Part shown: positions 61,611 to 64,000 of the stretch, piece after piece
How positions within the stretch are numbered: position 1 is the first letter of the stretch
Layout: every line of letters begins with the position of its first letter
Origin: Tigriopus japonicus
Taxonomy: Eukaryota > Arthropoda > Copepoda > Harpacticoida > Harpacticidae
DNA: 64,000 nucleotides
Reading direction: 5' to 3'
Assembly (NCBI GenBank): GCA_010645155.1
Contig: CM021317.1
Location: 13,747,971-13,811,970 of the forward strand
Program-made: the position numbers and the translations under genes
Notes under the pieces: generated by a model
Database searches by the model: none
What the model was told of the DNA's origin: nothing
The model's input: only the letters and a program-made list of their open reading frames with translations

Positions 61611-62885
61611 CTATCAAAAATGAGAGCAGATTAGTGAATAAGAAGACCCTTGAGCTTGGGATGTCCAGAGGTCTGCCCGGTACCCAATGTGCAATGCTAG
61701 GGAAAATTTACGCAGCAGTCTGATCAACATAGAAATAGGAGAGGGTGTATATGGTACTAACATTGCCAACGGCATCACAAGGGAATTCTCCGTCTCGCTT
61801 GGGTAGTTGGCTGCCAAATGCTTCCAATATGAGGTTGTCGCTGTCCTGGGATTTATTCTTTTTAGCACCAATATCTCCCATCACCAAATTCACCAAGGCA
61901 TACTCGATTAACGATAAGAACACGAACACTGTACATCCAAACATGAAAACATCAATGGCCTGTAAAAGGAGAACAAATTGTCAAAGAACGGGGAGGGTGC
62001 GAATCATCCCGACTGTTTTTTACTTTTACATATGACACGGGAGGAAGTGAGTTTTGGATGTGGGCGTGTTGCATAGAAAGGGTGAGAAGACTGGTGACGC
62101 CCAAAGTGACACGGGCGGAGACTGCTTCAGGGTTGATCCAGAACGAGATCCAGGACATGGTCACTATCAAGCAGTTGGGAACATAGGTGTGGAACAAATA
62201 GTAACCCAACCGACGCTTGAACATGAATACCACTTCCAAGCAAGGAAATTTTCCTGCAAGAATTTCAATGGCCATTCAAGGTAGAGAAAAGAAACCCACC
62301 CAAGTGGGTTAGGTGTGCCCTCACAGCATTTTGCATAGGAACAATATATATTGATGAGATCTGAGATGGGATTGGAGGTTTGTCACTTCAACCAACTTAA
62401 AGGATGTTTAAACCGTTCCAACAATCCAATATTGAGCGAATAAATCTCCCTTAGTATTTCCACTGGTTGACTTCAATCAACTGATTTCCAAAAAGATGAA
62501 TCTGACAGATTTCCGAACTATGCAAAACTTTTGTTGTTTGATATGACTTTAAGTTTCAAAGTTGCGCTTGTATGATTCTTTTTAAATGCAGTGGGTACTT
62601 GCCAGTGGAGTATTCTGTTGTGCAGTCATCGTTTTTTGTGGATGTAAGCTCCATTTGTGGCAATTCGATAACCTTTTCCACTTTCAATGGAATTTGAGGG
62701 TCCCAGATAAATATCAGGTCGTCAGTTGTGTGGGAGACTGTTAAAAAAGGTAGGCCCAATTTTGAAGAGAATTATTAGCAACTAAGTCTAAGTTGATCTT
62801 ACGGCTCTCAATTTCCAGATTACAGGTCTGGGTGTCGTGAGGATAATTTTTGAAATCCATAGGACAAGACAGAACCAACGTTAGC
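61242..62885 (-). CDS. Cys-loop ligand-gated ion channel subunit, C-terminal five exons (probably chloride-selective)
   Basis: Pentameric receptor subunit that opens an ion pore in the plasma membrane on ligand binding. Exons: 62885-62803, 62737-62603, 62253-62024, 61959-61762, 61610-61242 (1005 nt). In order they give the Cys-loop ([15 protein letters not shown]), the loop before M1 ([11 protein letters not shown]), M1 ([20 protein letters not shown]), M2 ([14 protein letters not shown]), the M2-M3 link ([13 protein letters not shown]), M3, a roughly 130-residue intracellular loop and M4 ([18 protein letters not shown]). Sequence style matches the invertebrate glycine, glutamate or histamine-gated chloride channel group. 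The PAR triplet typical of anion channels is SAR here. The ligand-binding N terminus and start codon lie upstream, beyond the intron after 62885, and were not found before 64000. The exact subfamily is undecided. Confidence 0.9.
61762..61959 (-). CDS. Channel exon with M3
   Basis: [20 protein letters not shown], then [14 protein letters not shown], the start of the intracellular loop. Donor AAT|GTTAGT, phase 0. Confidence 0.9.
62024..62253 (-). CDS. Channel exon with M1 and M2
   Basis: It starts [20 protein letters not shown], includes [20 protein letters not shown] and ends PPVSYVK at AAA|GTAAAA. Confidence 0.92.
62603..62737 (-). CDS. Channel exon before M1, ending at a GC donor
   Basis: Reads [20 protein letters not shown] and ends DDCTTEYST. 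Only a GC donor (ACTG|GCAAGT) keeps the conserved frame into the next exon. Confidence 0.85.
62803..62885 (-). CDS. Channel exon with the Cys-loop
   Basis: [20 protein letters not shown], with 13 residues between the two cysteines as in all Cys-loop receptors. The acceptor is CTCTTAAG and the donor AGCC|GTAAGA. Confidence 0.9.
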
Positions 62886-63540
62886 CTTAAGAGGGAGAAA
62901 AGATCAAAGAATCCATACCTGACACGCAGTGGTCAGATTTGGATTTGAGCAACCTCCAATCAGCTTGTCGCGAAATTTATGTCCTGTTGTGTCCAATACA
63001 TGAGAAGTTCGAATGGGCCCTGATCCTAGATTTGTTGTGCCTGAGGTTCTAAAATTGACCATAAGAGGCGCACCATTCCCAGTTGAGAAAAGAAACCAAG
63101 AGCGTCATTTTTAGCAACTTTCAAAGACGCTTTGATTTTTTAAATCAAGGCGATATGTGATTGAACCGTTTATTTAAATGTAACAGGGATCACATTTGAT
63201 GTATTCCACTCGTTTTGAGGCATTTCTGTTGACTCTGAGTCTAATTTTGGTTCTTGAGGGCTCTGAATGCCTGCTAGGTTGAAAGAATCCGTTTATTTTT
63301 ACATTTGCAGTGGATGCGCAAATGTTGTGGGTTGTGATCAGGAGTCCGTATTGTTCAGGGTGGCCATGTCAGTAATAATCCTAATTTTCTTACCACGTTT
63401 CAACAACCCATCTTTGAGTTTGCAATCTCTCTTGCTTTTTTAAATTTGCTTCCAATTTTAGCTCTGTATCAGTTGAACGTAACAAAACGACAAACTCATT
63501 TAAGAACCACAGGGACAACAGATCAAGGATCGTTGCTCAT
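62886..63540. other. Channel intron or upstream region; no further exon recognised
   Basis: A GT donor-like site on the minus strand (TGTCAG|GTATGG near 62936) follows a short open stretch, but its translation does not resemble the receptor, so it is not called. Confidence 0.4.
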
Positions 63541-63815
63541 TGGTGATGGACCAAAAGGGCTCCTAACCGAAACGGAAAATTTTGGCCGAAAGAGTGCTTA
63601 ACCGAAACTGAAACCGAAAGCAGCTGACTAAAAAATCTAACATTGGAAATTAACGTTAAAATTTCAATTGTTCATACGTTCGACATTGGAATTTTCTTTT
63701 TGCCAAAATTTTCCTCTACTGTACATGTCTGCTTTCGGTTTCGGTTATGCCTACCGAAACCAAAACCGAAATTTCGGCCTTAATTTCGGCCGAAAGCTCT
63801 TTCGGTCCATCACTA
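63541..63815. mobile_element. hAT-like MITE of the CCGAAATTTCGG family (family D)
   Basis: 275 bp with ends TGGTGATGGACC and GGTCCATCACTA and rich in AACCGAAAC and CGGTTTCGGTT palindromes. The TAGTG-type end fits hAT elements, but no clear 8-bp duplication was seen. Fragments lie at 33722-33790 and 47541-47620. Confidence 0.65.
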
Positions 63816-63876
63816 GTTCGAACACAGGTCAGACTCTTCGGCCAAGGAACATTTTTTTGGGATTTTATCAGTAGTG

Positions 63877-64000
63877 TGACCTCCCATTCTTATGTTGCGT
63901 GACCTCCCAGTCAGCAACTAGCAACAAGTTCAAGCAACCGTATTGGGTCCTTTAACGAGCAGCTGACTGGGAGGTCACAGTAAATAAGACTGGGAGGTCA
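63877..64000. mobile_element. Palindromic MITE at the window edge, arms with internal TGACCTCCCA repeats
   Basis: The left arm (63877-63919) and right arm (63960-64000) are near-inverses. Each holds TGACCTCCCA (or its inverse TGGGAGGTCA) twice, about 24 bp apart. The right end coincides with the window end, so the element may continue. Confidence 0.65.

Noticed and set aside
62920..62990. Possible further upstream exon of the channel ending at CAG|GTATGG
   Set aside because: Its translation does not resemble the receptor region expected before the Cys-loop.

Overview
The window looks like nuclear DNA of an invertebrate animal, most likely an arthropod and perhaps a crustacean. It is AT-rich, its genes have many introns with GT-AG junctions, and it carries BEL/Pao and Ty3/Gypsy retrotransposons plus many short DNA transposons with terminal inverted repeats (TIRs). 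No rRNA, tRNA, CRISPR array or bacterial feature was seen. The species call is an inference.

Three host genes can be rebuilt exon by exon. (1) A minus-strand MICU1 orthologue, the EF-hand gatekeeper of the mitochondrial calcium uniporter, has six coding exons between 33191 (ATG) and 11091 (stop) and predicts 727 aa. Its introns hold most of the transposon debris of the left half. (2) A plus-strand kinesin-3 (unc-104/KIF1A type) starts at 54486. Fourteen exons are present up to 59995, covering the motor, FHA domain and the start of the following stalk; the rest lies beyond the window. (3) A minus-strand Cys-loop ligand-gated channel, probably chloride-selective, has its last five exons at 62885-61242. 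It lies downstream of the last visible kinesin exon and on the opposite strand, so it is probably nested in a kinesin intron.

Layout: 1-887, no gene. 888 to about 10217, a 5'-truncated, decayed BEL/Pao element split by a young Ty3/Gypsy element (3356-8267). 11091-33191, MICU1. Its 10.4 kb intron (12216-22667) contains a LINE tail and two separate nests: a Gypsy element inside a hAT-like MITE (15973-21052), and a Mutator-like element inside a second hAT-like MITE (21180-22189). For both nests another copy of the host MITE elsewhere in the window shows the uninterrupted site. 33192-54485 has no gene I can defend, but holds a fold-back element with a 64-bp higher-order repeat, several palindromic MITEs and a Mutator-like element with a 10-bp target duplication. 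54486-64000 holds kinesin-3 and the channel, with a tandemly duplicated 100-bp hairpin between them.

I found no clearly new biochemical system. The strongest unusual content is structural: the transposon nests with their empty sites, the fold-back repeat, the duplicated hairpin, the opposite-strand channel beside the kinesin, and an inferred GC-AG intron in the channel gene.
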